From: Oryza sativa Japonica Group
Taxonomy: Eukaryota; Streptophyta; Magnoliopsida; Poales; Poaceae
Direction of reading: 5' to 3'
DNA: 64,000 bases
Assembly: GCF_034140825.1 (NCBI RefSeq)
Contig: NC_089038.1
Location: 20,449,501-20,513,500 of the forward strand
Shown here: one piece after another, positions 35,158 to 46,500 of the stretch
Layout of the letters: every line of letters starts with the position of its first letter
How positions within the stretch are numbered: the first letter of the stretch is position 1
Position numbers and translations under genes: made by a program
Notes under the pieces: generated by a model
Database searches by the model: none
Told to the model about the DNA's origin: nothing
What the model saw: the letters and a program-made list of their open reading frames with translations, nothing else

Positions 35158-37628
35158 CTAGCCAGGACCCCGCGCGTTGCCGCGGGGTGCTTAAGCAAAA
35201 CAAAATATTTAACATATGAACAACCATAAAGATTTCTGATGGGAAAATTTTCTATACAGAACACCTGTAATTTACATAGACAAAAGTGTATTCGAGAAAT
35301 ATTCCATCCTATAAACCTAGAAGATAAATACCTAAGTAGAAAAAACATGGAGGTGACATGATTTTACTTGGAAGTACAAACATGACAAAGTATGATATAT
35401 ACAGGTGATTGGCTGCAAGTCTATGATGAACAATGGACTATCTATGCTCAATTGGCTGTTAACCTAGGTAGCTTGATTCCATCTATGATTTTATTACCAG
35501 TATTGACTCTCTTACTATGTGACGTTGAGTTGAAAGACAGATCAGATTTCTTGCAAACTCATCATCACTGACATCAATATGTAGCCAGCACACATGCCAT
35601 AGGAAAGAATGAAGAATCCATAGCTATCCTGATAATTGACAAATATAAGAATTAATCTTAATGATTTGTTTTTTATATGGTGTATAATACAAATAAAGAG
35701 CATCTTCACATGATTCTTCGTGAACTAAAGCATCAGATGAATTTAGAATAAGAAATGTCATATATGAAGGGCAATATGTACTTTTATGAATGATAATTTT
35801 ATCCTTGAATAGAGCAAAAGATCATTTACAAACAAATAGAATGTCAACATGTATATGAGATGCTCTTTTTTTTTCATCTGTGGATCATTGTGGAAATGGA
35901 AACCATGATATTAACGGTAATATTCATGGCAAGGATATTGCTTGTAAGATTTGACTGTGTTTAAGAAGGAATTTACCTTCGGAACTAAAGATGGAATAAC
36001 ATGTGCAGGAGCCGTAGGATATTGTATGATTTTAATGTAAAGTCTGATGAACTTGTCAGTAATTTTGCATAGCTGTCATCACAATCATCAAGCTGCAACA
36101 TTTGTATCAAGACATAACTTAGCAGTTAGCACATTTGAATGTTGCGATCCAAAAAGAAAAATAATGCAAAAGCTTTTGCATGAGATAAATATGAGTAAAT
36201 CCAATGTATAAATTGCAACAGAGCATCTCCTATGTATGATTTATGAGTCTTTTTACCATTCAACATTTGGTACCTCGAGGTACTACAATTTTTTGGTACC
36301 TCGAGGTACGAACTGTTGGATGGCAAAATTGCTCATGATTTATGGCACATGAAAATGAATTGATGGCTTAGACTATAAATGAGCAGCAGTAGTCTAGGAA
36401 AGCTTCTCTCATATAGATACACTAAAAATGTAACTATGGTTTGGGGTTTTAAGGTACAGGTTTTCCATAAGATTGTTGCTCCAAGCAGTAAACATCTTCT
36501 GGCATGAAAGGCGGTACATTCTTCTCATCAGTCAATTAGGAACCTGAAGCAGGTAAAAAAAGAAAGATCTTACATACAACAAAGCATTACCTAATTATTT
36601 AGGTGCAACCATGAATGCCTTAAAACATATGCAGTTAGATCGAGTAGCACAATGTCTGGCAAGACATACAGGACAAAAAGATCGATACCTGCAAGGAAAA
36701 GAAGATTAGCCTCCATGCCATCATAATTGCTGAACCACAGCCAGCGCAAAGATCACATTTAGACACCACTAATCAAATCCACACAGGGCCAAATCATCGA
36801 CATGGTGAGTAAGATTTGGTAAAAGTTTAAAATAATACCTTGAGCTATAGGAAGACAGGCAAGTGCTTCCCTTCCTGCCACCATAGCCGGAGGACAGCAA
36901 AGCCGAGGTTGAGCAGTCACACAAACAACCAATAGCTGCATAACTTGCACAGATCGATTCATCGTTGAACTGTTGAAGGACGTAAAACTTAAGTTTATGC
37001 GCTATACCCTGCCGCCTCAGCTCGTCCGCCGCAATGCGCATTACCTACCAAAACCCTAGCTACAACATGAGACAACCAAATCTGGATAGAGACCAAATGG
37101 AGGATGGTAGAATGGGATGCTATGTCATGTGTGGCGAAGCCGGGGGTAATCTAGAGCCCAGATGGCCATACCTGGACCTGTGGTCGGTTCTCAATGGCGC
37201 ACTGTTTGGAATCCTCATTGTGACCGGCAGCAACCGAGAACCCCCAACCATAGCCGACGCTGATTCAGTAAGGAGAACGGAGGGAAGGAGTCGGCGGGGA
37301 AGAACGGAGGGGCGAAGCTGAATGGGATCGATGGGCGATGAGGTGGAGACGCCGATTTCTGATTTCTCCGCGGTAATGGGGATCGATGGGGAATTGGGGA
37401 TTGGTGAGCGGTGGGTGCGTGGCGTGCCTGGCTGAGGTCTTGGGGATGACGACGGGCGAGCGGATCAGGGGCTCGGGCTGGCGCAGAAGCAGACACGCGG
37501 ATGTTCGGATCTCAGCAACGTGGGTGCATCGGACGGTCCACGCGCAGGCAGGGACTGTTGCACTGTAGCAGAATCGTGAGCTCTCGTGAAGCGACGCACT
37601 GGTGGTAGTGGCTCAGGAAAACTAAAGA
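35158..37628 (-). mobile_element. Possible Helitron (non-autonomous), minus orientation
   Basis: On the minus strand the sequence near 35187-35158 forms a 7-bp GC stem (CCCCGCG, loop GCAACG, CGCGGGG) followed by a few bases and CTAG, the expected shape of a Helitron 3' end. On the same strand a plausible 5' TC after A occurs at 37628 (TCTTTAGTTTTCC). The base after CTAG is C, not the expected T, which weakens the call. The interior is AT-rich at 35200-36700 and GC-rich at 37220-37560. It contains a minus-strand open frame (36769-37041) of no known family that may be part of a captured transcript. Boundaries are tentative. Confidence 0.35.
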
Positions 37629-38395
37629 TTTAATATGATATGATATGATTAACCCTGTGCACCTCCAGTTCCCCCCTGCCTACCCCAGCTTCCGTCCGCG
37701 TCGGTCGATCGGGCCGCCACAGCGCTACTGTTGGTTTGGCTGCACCTGCACATGTACGCGCGCCCCCCGTGTCGATCTCACTGCTGCTGCACTGCACACT
37801 GCACGCGACGTGAACCAAACAGACCGCGACACGCCTGGCGCTTCCGCACTCGGCAACCCCCCCACACGGATTGGGATCACCTGCAGTAGCTATAGCTCCT
37901 GCAACTTAAGCAGTCCTATAACCACCATTGGATCAGAAATTGATGTCCTAGATCTTTCCTAAATACTGTTTACAGAAAATCGTACACAGTGTGTTCCTGT
38001 AGCACTGTTTGGACCGTTGATTATCTTGATCCAACGATGGAAAACAGTCCCAGCTGCTAAACTTGCAGTCTGTACTGTAACTGCACCGGATCCTTATCCC
38101 CCCCGCACACACACGATTGGGCGATCGTCGACGTATGCAAACGCACAACGCGAGGGGTTGGGAGAGTTGGGACCCTCTCTGTGACACAATGACAAGCGAA
38201 CGTACATGCACGTGGCCCTGAGCCTGAGTTGGCCAGATGCACCACCACCATCACCATGTGCCTGTGCCTGTGCCAGTTGTGGGCACGCTAGCTGCAGTGA
38301 CAGACTCACAGACACAGACACTGCTTCTCTAATTTAACAAGGCGGCAGCATGAGCAGGTGCTAGTGCTAAGCTAATCTGACCGGATCTACGGTCG

Positions 38396-38403
38396 AGATC
38401 GAG

Positions 38404-38435
<32 letters not shown>
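38396..38435. repeat. Microsatellite, GAGATC then (GA)n
   Basis: Three units of TCGAGA lead into about 13 uninterrupted GA units. Confidence 0.9.
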
Positions 38436-38438
<3 letters not shown>

Positions 38439-38544
38439 GAATTTGTTAATCGGCCCATCGCCATCACACATGCAACGGCCGAGACAGCTCGGCCCACGCG
38501 GCCCACGCATGTACGTGCACATGTGTGGCCTCGTGTACGGTCTA

Positions 38545-38769
38545 CTTCCTCCGTCAAAAAAAAAAAAGACAAATCTGGTTTCCGACCATCCATCTTGTTT
38601 AAAAAAATTATGAAAAAAATTACAAAGACAAGTCACACATAAAATATTAATCATGTTTTATCATCTAACAACAATAAAAATATAAATTATAAAAAAATTT
38701 CATATAAAACGGATAGTCAAAGTTGGACACGGAAACCTAGGGTCTGCCTTTTTTAAAGGACTGAGGGAG
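38545..38769. mobile_element. Stowaway-like MITE, 225 bp
   Basis: TA on both sides. The left end CTTCCTCCGTCAAAAAAA pairs with the right end TTTTTAAAGGACTGAGGGAG. The interior contains TTCATATAAAACGGATAGTC. Confidence 0.85.
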
Positions 38770-39057
38770 TACTTGCTGCCGCATTGTCTGCTTCAACTCA
38801 TCGCTCGGTCACTGACAAGTAAAAATCTCCCAAAAAAACGTACTCCCAAATGTGGCGAACAGATCATCAACAAATCAAGGTCAAGTTCATCTGGAGATCG
38901 ATTGATTTCATATCATAGCAGGGTTTAACCATGGACATCACATAACAACACGCGCGAAATAAATAAAGAAATTATGGAGGAGTGTAGTTCGGGTGGCCAT
39001 CGACCGACCATGCCGGATGTGACTTGTGTGCGGTGGTGTTTGTTGCATGTTGGATGG

Positions 39058-40245
39058 CTAGCTCGTCGCCACCGCGGCCATCGCCATGCCGCCGTTGCCG
39101 GAGACGCCGCCGCGGTTGTGGGGCGCGGCCATGATGGATTTGCTGGAGGAGGAGCTCGTCGGCCTCAGCGCTCGCATCGGGCTCGCCAGCGCCCACGCCC
39201 AGCTCCGGTGGCTACGCGCGCCGTGGGTTCTTGCGCTGGGGGCGGCGGCGGTGGCGCCGTCGGCAGCGGACAGCCAGTAGGAGGACGACGTGGGCGGCGG
39301 CGCGGCGCCGAGACCGCCGAAGAACCCGGCGCACTTGATGCGGTGCTGCTGGGTGGACTCGTACTCGTCGTCGTCGCCGTTGCCGGCGGCGGAGTGGTTG
39401 CCGCCCAGGTGGGCGAGCGCGCCGGCGGACGACTTGGGCTTGGGCTCGCGGTGGGACTCCACGCGGCGGAGCGCGCAGTCGCCGAAGCCGGTGGAGAGGC
39501 GCTCCAGGAAGTCCCCCGAGAAGCTGCGGCTGCCGCACCCCACGGAGCGCGACCGCGCCACCTTCCTCCCGAACGACGACGACGACGAGCCCTCGCTACG
39601 GCGGCCGGGGCTGTCCGGCTCCACTATCGCCTCCAGCCTCCGTCCCAGCGACGCCGACGACGCCGAGGCCACCGACACCGACTTCCTCCTCACCGACGCG
39701 CCGCCGCCGCCGCCACCGTTGGCCATCGACGCCGAGCCCTGGTGGCCGCCGCTCGACGACGAGGACGAGGAGTAGAGGAAGGACCAGAAGCTCTTCTTCC
39801 TCGGGCTGTCCGCGGTGACCGCGGACGGAGCGGGCGCCGTCACCGGCGTCGTCTCCTCCGGACGCGGCGCCACCGACTTGCTCCTCTTGAGCCCGCCAGC
39901 CGCCGAGGCCGGGATCACCTTGCGCGCCGCGGCGGCGGCGGAAGGGTGGAGAGGCAGTGACGACGACGACGACTCAGCAGCGACGTGGCTGGTCGGAGTG
40001 GACGAGGAGGCGGAAGCCGGCGGCGGGTGGAAAGGGCTGGACTTGGACGAAGACACCAACATGCCGAGCTTCTCCTGCAGGCAGAAGGCGCATATGCCGC
40101 CGCCGGCTGCCACCCCAGCCGCCGCAGCCGCGCCAGGCGGGTACGGATGCTCGCTGCAGTACGCCACTCCGTCCTGGTCCCCCGCCACCACAGGCGCCAC
40201 CGCCACCGCCGCCGCTGCCACCGTCTCCCCCACTTTCTCCTCCAT
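39058..40245 (-). CDS. Plant-specific serine-rich protein, tentatively OCTOPUS-like (DUF740-type)
   Basis: Single exon of 395 aa on the minus strand. The ATG at 40245 (MEEKVGETV) is used because the upstream part of the open frame starts from TTG, not a normal plant initiator. Near the N-terminus, C30-x2-H33 (CSEH) and C52-x2-C55 (ICAFCLQEKLGML) form a zinc-knuckle-like pair of the type seen at the start of OCTOPUS-family proteins. The middle is Ser/Ala/Gly-rich and probably disordered, with basic-serine motifs such as LKRSKSVAPRPEE and RRKSVSVASASSASL. A conserved-looking block, RSRSVGCGSRSFSGDFLERL, is followed by DCALRRVESHREPK, and a second short motif is RIKCAGFFGG. No membrane segment is seen. 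OCTOPUS proteins are polar plasma-membrane-associated factors in phloem; whether this one belongs there is uncertain. That it is a real gene is well supported. Confidence 0.82.
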   Translation of the reverse strand: MEEKVGETVAAAAVAVAPVVAGDQDGVAYCSEHPYPPGAAAAAGVAAGGGICAFCLQEKLGMLVSSSKSSPFHPPPASASSSTPTSHVAAESSSSSLPLHPSAAAAARKVIPASAAGGLKRSKSVAPRPEETTPVTAPAPSAVTADSPRKKSFWSFLYSSSSSSSGGHQGSASMANGGGGGGASVRRKSVSVASASSASLGRRLEAIVEPDSPGRRSEGSSSSSFGRKVARSRSVGCGSRSFSGDFLERLSTGFGDCALRRVESHREPKPKSSAGALAHLGGNHSAAGNGDDDEYESTQQHRIKCAGFFGGLGAAPPPTSSSYWLSAADGATAAAPSARTHGARSHRSWAWALASPMRALRPTSSSSSKSIMAAPHNRGGVSGNGGMAMAAVATS

Positions 40246-40745
40246 TCTCACACCCGTCACCTCACCTCCTGCGATCGATCCCCGCAAGCAAAGCTCCGCA
40301 CCACCGGATCTTGGATACGCCTACGCGACCCACCGCATCACCACAAGAGGTCAGGCCGTCTCGATCTCGATCTGCTGCTGGTCGTGCAGGGCGTGGGGGC
40401 ACGGGGCGCAGTCGCGCAGAGGCGGATGTGGCGGGGTGTGTGGAGTGAGGAGTGAGGGACGCGACGCGAGGGGGGTGGTGGTGAGCGGCTTGTTATTTTA
40501 GCGCCACTACCAGTGGCAGCGCCCGCTTCTTTTTGTCCGGCTCGTGCGGATGGGGGGGCGTGACAAGGAGAGCACGTGGGGGGTGGGGGTGGGGGTGCGT
40601 GCGCGCTGCTGCGGCAGCAGCGTTCTCGTTCTCCTCCCCGCGTCGCGCGTGGTGCTCCACGCTGCGGCCGCGCGCTGTCACATGGCGCGCGCAATTTTTC
40701 TGTATGGTATACTAGCAACGGATCTTATGCCGCGCTATAACCCAG

Positions 40746-40769
40746 GTTTTACTACTACTACTACTACCT
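40746..40769. repeat. Microsatellite (TAC)n, short
   Basis: Seven to eight ACT/TAC units upstream of the OCTOPUS-like gene. Confidence 0.85.
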
Positions 40770-40878
40770 CGTAAGTGACCACTTGATCGAAAAATAGTTA
40801 GAAGAATGGGATAGCCGCGCCGTGACCACATCTATATCGCTCGTTTCTCTCGATCACTCGATGTACTAATGTAGGAGT

Positions 40879-40879
40879 A

Positions 40880-40933
<54 letters not shown>

Positions 40934-40934
40934 G
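40879..40934. repeat. Microsatellite (TAC)n with a (CAC)n interruption
   Basis: About 18 trinucleotide units: ACT/TAC, three CAC, then ACT/TAC again. On the minus strand this gives the poly-valine open frame seen there, which is not a gene. Confidence 0.92.
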
Positions 40935-42466
40935 TGCAAATGGGCAAATGGCCATGCCGAAATGACTGATCCAACCTTGCCATATCTTAACAACAGCCAC
41001 ATGTCTTCGGGGAGACTACAACATCCATGATCAGTACTACCTATCGTATGCTGCATGTGCTAGCATGAGGTATTGAGCTTGCAGCCCTAGCTAATTTGAT
41101 TTCATCACGGATACAGATCTCAAATCTACTGAAAGAGCAACTGATCTCCATCATGGAAGGAGCTATAGGATGGAAACACGATGTAGTATAGGGGTAGTGA
41201 TTAATAAATTGAGGTGCCACGAGACCCCGGGACAAACAGACAGGATTTGTACAAATTCTAATGGTCTTAACAGTAACTCTTAACCATGCTCCCTGGGAAT
41301 CTATCGTTTGTTTTAGCTCTGTCCAGGGTGGCACGTACGCTTAGCTACATGTTTCTAATCCGATGGAGTTTTTATTACAAAAAAAAATATATCTGAATGA
41401 GTGGTCGATGGATCATCAGAGGCGACTGGCGAGAGTAATTTCCGGTCCAGCACATTGCAACGCCATGCCATTCTGTCTCTACCTCTCACCCAGCTACAGC
41501 ATCAAGGGATGTGCGGCACATGGTTCCCATCGGTCGACATCATGTACTTCTACACACATCATCATCGTTTCGGTTAGTTTTCTGAGCCCCTGATGCTACA
41601 CGAGGGGCACTTGTATATACTACTCCTACTAGTAGTATGCTCGCAACAGGAGCCGTCCATGTGCGTGCGTGCGTGCGTGGGGAGATGCACCGTTGCAGTG
41701 GACATGTCGCTCTCCGATCCGCGGCTTGCGTTTTGCGTACGTGCGGTTCGGGCTGTGTCTGTGGCTGTGGCCACCGTGCTCTCCCGGCGTCCACGCGCGC
41801 TTCCCGGCGCGGCCAGCCGGTGCATCGGTGAATGGTTTCGTGATCTTGGCAGAGATCTTTTGCATACGTGGTGGCTTTTAGTTCCAGGTGACACGAAAAG
41901 GTTGAAAGCAGCAGGATTCCAGGGAGCAGCGGTTCACGGTTTCGAGATCGGCTCATTTCGGCTCGATGCGTTGACATGGTGGTAGAGACTAATCTGGGGA
42001 ATTTTTTATATAGATTTTGTTTATGAACTATCTATACGGGGATTAGGGCAAATACTATAAACATCCAAGCACAATCTCCTAGGTGCCACATAAGCTAAAA
42101 TGGTGAGGTGGAGGAGAGAAGAGATGAGAGAGATAAGCAGCCACCTCTCATGCAAGAGGCAACCATTACACAAAATTCAAGACAAAAGGAGAGAGAGGAA
42201 GAGTAGATTGGGCAAACAAACATTGAGGCTAGTGTATTAGAATTAGTATAGATGTGATATATTGTATATATTACCTCTATATTTATTAGTTGATGATGTG
42301 GTCAAAATTAGATGCAACAACCTCCTTTTTTATAAAACTTGCACTTACGTGAACGGGATTTTGTATATTCGTGCACGGACAGATAATGGATTGGAGTACA
42401 ATCTTGCTTTTGTCATTCGTGTAGGATGACTCCAAAGTTAGGGACTCGAGGACATTTAACTATTTA

Positions 42467-42570
42467 CTTCATCCGTTTCACAATATAAGACTTTCTAACA
42501 TACGTTCATATAAATGCTAATGAATCTAGACACATACACTAGAAAGTCTTATATTATAAAACGGAGGGAA
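42467..42570. mobile_element. Stowaway-like MITE, 104 bp
   Basis: TA on both sides. Termini CTTCATCCGTTTCACAATAT and ATATTATAAAACGGAGGGAA pair, and the inner arms ATAAGACTTTCTA and TAGAAAGTCTTAT are perfect inverse complements. Confidence 0.92.
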
Positions 42571-42774
42571 TACCGTTCCTAGATCTAGAGCAGAATGGGA
42601 TAGCCCTTCAGTCATCAATTAACACTTAATACTCCGTACTATAGAACTTGTTTTAATTGATAGGAAACAGATCATACGAAAAGTAAATTTCAAATAACTA
42701 CAAGTATTTATTAAAACTATAAATTTCAAATAACTATAACTATTTTACTAAAACTATTAGTTTAGTACAACTTT

Positions 42775-42921
42775 GGCCGTGTTTAGTTTTAAAGTTTTTC
42801 TTCAAACCTTTAACTTTTTCATCACATCAAAACTTTTCTACACACATAAATTTTCAACTTTTCCGTCACATCGTTCCAATTTCAACCAAATTTTCAATTT
42901 TACCGTGAACTAAACACAGCC
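42775..42921. mobile_element. Tourist-like MITE, 147 bp (same family as 47601-47747)
   Basis: Left end GGCCGTGTTTAGTTTTAAAG, right end CGTGAACTAAACACAGCC, flanked by the trinucleotide TTT on both sides. Internal phrases CATCACATCAAAACTTTTCT and CCGTCACATCGTTCCAATTT are shared with the copy in DUF1350 intron 5, in opposite orientation. Confidence 0.85.
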
Positions 42922-43573
42922 TTTAGCTAAATATTTCACGGAACTGCAACAATAGTGTATGACTTTATCAAAAAGCTTACATTATTCACCTGAAAAGTTT
43001 TGAGTACATATATCATACACACATGCAATACTTTATATCAGGGTAAGTCGAGCCCATATGTGATAAAATCAACTGTTGTTGCTGTTGTTGTTGCAGCAGT
43101 CTTATGAAATACCCATCTGAAGTAAAAGGATAGTTTTAACAAATAATTACAGTTTTACGAAGAATGATAAGCACGGGTGCATACCTCGGCCAGTTTCCTC
43201 GGAGAACTATAGACCTTCCGTTGCTACCAAATGAACATTTCTTGTAAAACTGAACTGTAGATTTGCGGACAGGACTGTGCAGTACTGTGCACCCCCAGTG
43301 CCTGTCAGGATCAGAGCAGCCACAAACCCATAAACTCATCGCTCTATTCTAGTCCTTCCAAATGTACATTTTTTTAATGGAAATGTACATTCATAATACT
43401 CCATCAAGATAGATTACATTCAACAAGTCATGCGCTACGATGTACAGCATATATATACACCACTAGCATGTCGGGGTTGAAATGCAATCTACAGTTTGCA
43501 ATACTCGTCAGTTGAATCCTCTTGACGTTTGGTACTGGCATTCCCAACCTGCTAAACCTTTGTGGGGGTGTCA

Positions 43574-46500
43574 TCATGAACGAAGTAATCTTGGACCAGA
43601 ATTTGACTCAATCCATGAAACAATTACGTCAACAAGTGTATTGACATCCTTTGAGATTTGTGCTCGTAGAACGCCCGAATCCGCACCTAAAGTGCTACCT
43701 ACCTCCTTAGCAACAGCCTCCCATGGTGTCCCTGTTGCTAGATTTGTCAGGAGTTCACCTCCTCTGTTTACTGCATCGGCCATTGCTGGTGGAACATCAG
43801 GAAGTACCTGAAGGAAAAATATGTGATTACTTAGCTGAAATAAGAGAGACGGATACAATAACTTTCTCAAAAAATAATATCTTTAGTCTAACAATAGCTT
43901 TATTCATGGACAGCACGTGCTGTACATGACAGGCTTTGTCATTTGTCAGCACCTTTAATTCTGAGAATATATTCAGCGAAAATCACCTGCTGTAACGGTA
44001 GTCCATGATCTCCAGGAAGTGACCGAATTGACATGTCAAGCAGTGAGCTAATGGCAGATTCGGAGCTTAGTACTTGCGCAAGAATAGATGTTTCATCAAT
44101 TTGATCATCTTTGAACTTTATCAAGAGGTTTCGAGAAATCCCATAGTAGGATTTTACCTGCAGAAAGAAGTGTAATGCATTAGAACAATCATAAAAATAA
44201 ATTATATAGTGGTATTTTTTTTAAAAAAAAACCACAACACAATAATTTGAAAAATGCTTCATGATAATAAATTTGCTGCCATTTATAACATAAGTTACAT
44301 CTTTTTTTATTTTTAGTATCACATACAAACAAGAAATCCAACTACATTAAACGTGATGGATTAGTTAGCTCTTTCTCTCTCTGTTTTTCTTTTCTCCTCC
44401 CAAGTCTGAAGCAGCATGGTAATGCATATTACTCACTTTGTCCCAGTAACATTAAGGATATCTCCTTTTAACTTGTTTTATGTTTGGGCATACATCATAC
44501 AAGAGTCAGAACAGGGAATAATATTCCAACCTACTCATCCACAAATGCACAAACAAAAGGTGCTAACATTTCTTTGATTGCTGGACAGTTCTCTAGTTAT
44601 TTAGCTTATCCTGCATACATCTTTGCGCACTGAATGAATTGCATATTTTCATGATTGTCCAAACCTAAAGAGAGCCACATGCTGCGAGGGTTGATTAAGA
44701 TGGGCGAAATAATGCTGTAAGATCAGCAGTGTGAATTATAGAGTGGACACAGCAAATGGTCTTTGCAAGCATTTCACTATCATACTAATCTGTCAGGTCA
44801 ATTTTAGATTATGGTAACACCAGTAAGAGCTTTGATATATTCAACACGTCTTCCTTTTTGTTAAAACAAACTCATATATAGATCAAAATATAATAACTCT
44901 GCCATCGTAATTCCTTGTTTCCTTAAAGTTTGTTGTAGACTTCAAACTGAACATTTCATACATATGTACATACTACCCAAATTATTGGTTATTTCTATAC
45001 TCATCAATCACGCCAAAAATGACATTTGTAGACTTGGATTGAACCGAGAAAATTCAACTCAAAATGCTAACTGATGTTAGGCTGAGTTCGGTACACCATT
45101 TTCCCAACCCACCTCTCTCGTTTTCCGCGCGCACGCTTTTCAAACTACTAAACGGTGCATTTTTTTCAAAAATTTTATATACAAAAGTTGTTTTAAAAAT
45201 TCATATTGATGCATTTTGAAAAAAAAATAACTAATACTTAATTAATCACATGTTAAAAGGCCGCTCCGTTTTACGTGCAGGATGGGTTTCCATCCTGCAC
45301 ACCTGAACACACCCTTAGTATAGAACTGATGGTGAAAATACTTTAACAGCTCTGGAGAATTAGTGATTTCATTTGGTTTGTATACTTCTATTTGGGCACA
45401 TCTCTGCCTATATCCTCAAAATATGCAAGGGGAATCCACCATGATCCATTGCCTGATGATCCTTTCAAAAAGTGCAATGTGATGAATTGCATAGAAGATT
45501 CTGCTAGTCACCAATAAATGATATTGATGGGGAGTTGGGGATGCATCCTATGTCATATGATATCAGAGGCTATTCAAATTTATTAACCCAGTGGTTAGTA
45601 TTGGTTAGTTTAAAATAGAAAGTATAGAAGAAAAAAAAACATCGTTTTAGAGTTGACTTTTTAGCACTTCTATATAATATTACAACAGCAGCACAGCAAT
45701 TGTAGATGAAAGGTTAACATATATCCTATGCAAGCATCTGAAGCATTGAAAGAGACGAATAAGCTAACTTACCAGCCGACGTGTCTCTTCTGGCTTTGGA
45801 ACGAATTCTTCTCGGCCTTTTACTAAATCCATATACAGTGGAGGAAGTTGCTGAACTAATGGCAGGAGCTGCTTAACAACAGGAGGGCTAAGATTCTCAA
45901 GTTGCTTAATGGCTGCTTCCGCCTGTTTTGCAAGGATTATAATCATCTTAGCTTAAGAGGGAAGTGGCATATAATCAACACATAGGAAACATGTGATTTG
46001 TATTTGGGAGAGTGACATGGCATCAGTAGCAATATTCAAGTGTAATAGTTGGAATGATCCATGTCCATTTCTATTTCATATTATTGCTATCTGAGGAAAA
46101 ATTCTTTGTAACTAACATGAAACTTCTGGTAAATTTATGTGCTTACTGAGTTTAAAATTGAAGGGAGGCTCGCCAACATAAAACTCGAACATTCTATTAG
46201 AGTTGGGAACTTCCTATTTTTAGAATAGTGAACAGATACCGACTTTGTCACTTACACCTACACCTAACACCATAAGTTCCACTTGTGATACATACTAAGA
46301 AAGATAGTACGTCTCCAGAAACAGGAGATGTCCAAATGAGAATGACAGTGCAGGGATGAAAAGAAAATAATACCACCATGTGGAACAGTTGCAGACCATT
46401 CAAGCAACAGACTTTGTCATAAAATATAAAAAATCATCGTAACAATTTGGCAATGGAATTCAGAAACACATCGTACCCCAAAACGAAGTGTTGGATATGA

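Larger units (their letters stand above)
37629..39057. other. Intergenic region downstream of the OCTOPUS-like gene
   Basis: Contains a GA microsatellite and a Stowaway-like MITE, listed separately. Open frames around 37640-38320 are short and carry no recognisable motif. Confidence 0.5.
40246..43573. other. Intergenic region between the OCTOPUS-like and DUF1350 genes
   Basis: Starts with the GC-rich leader and promoter of the minus-strand gene (to about 40700), followed by TAC microsatellites, a GC-richer patch at 41640-41960 with overlapping short frames on both strands, and two MITEs. No gene is supported. Confidence 0.55.

Noticed and set aside
40246-40287. Fourteen-codon N-terminal extension of the OCTOPUS-like protein
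   Set aside because: It would start at TTG; the first ATG is at 40245.
40832-41056. Minus-strand open frame with a long valine run
   Set aside because: It is the translation of the TAC/CAC microsatellite.
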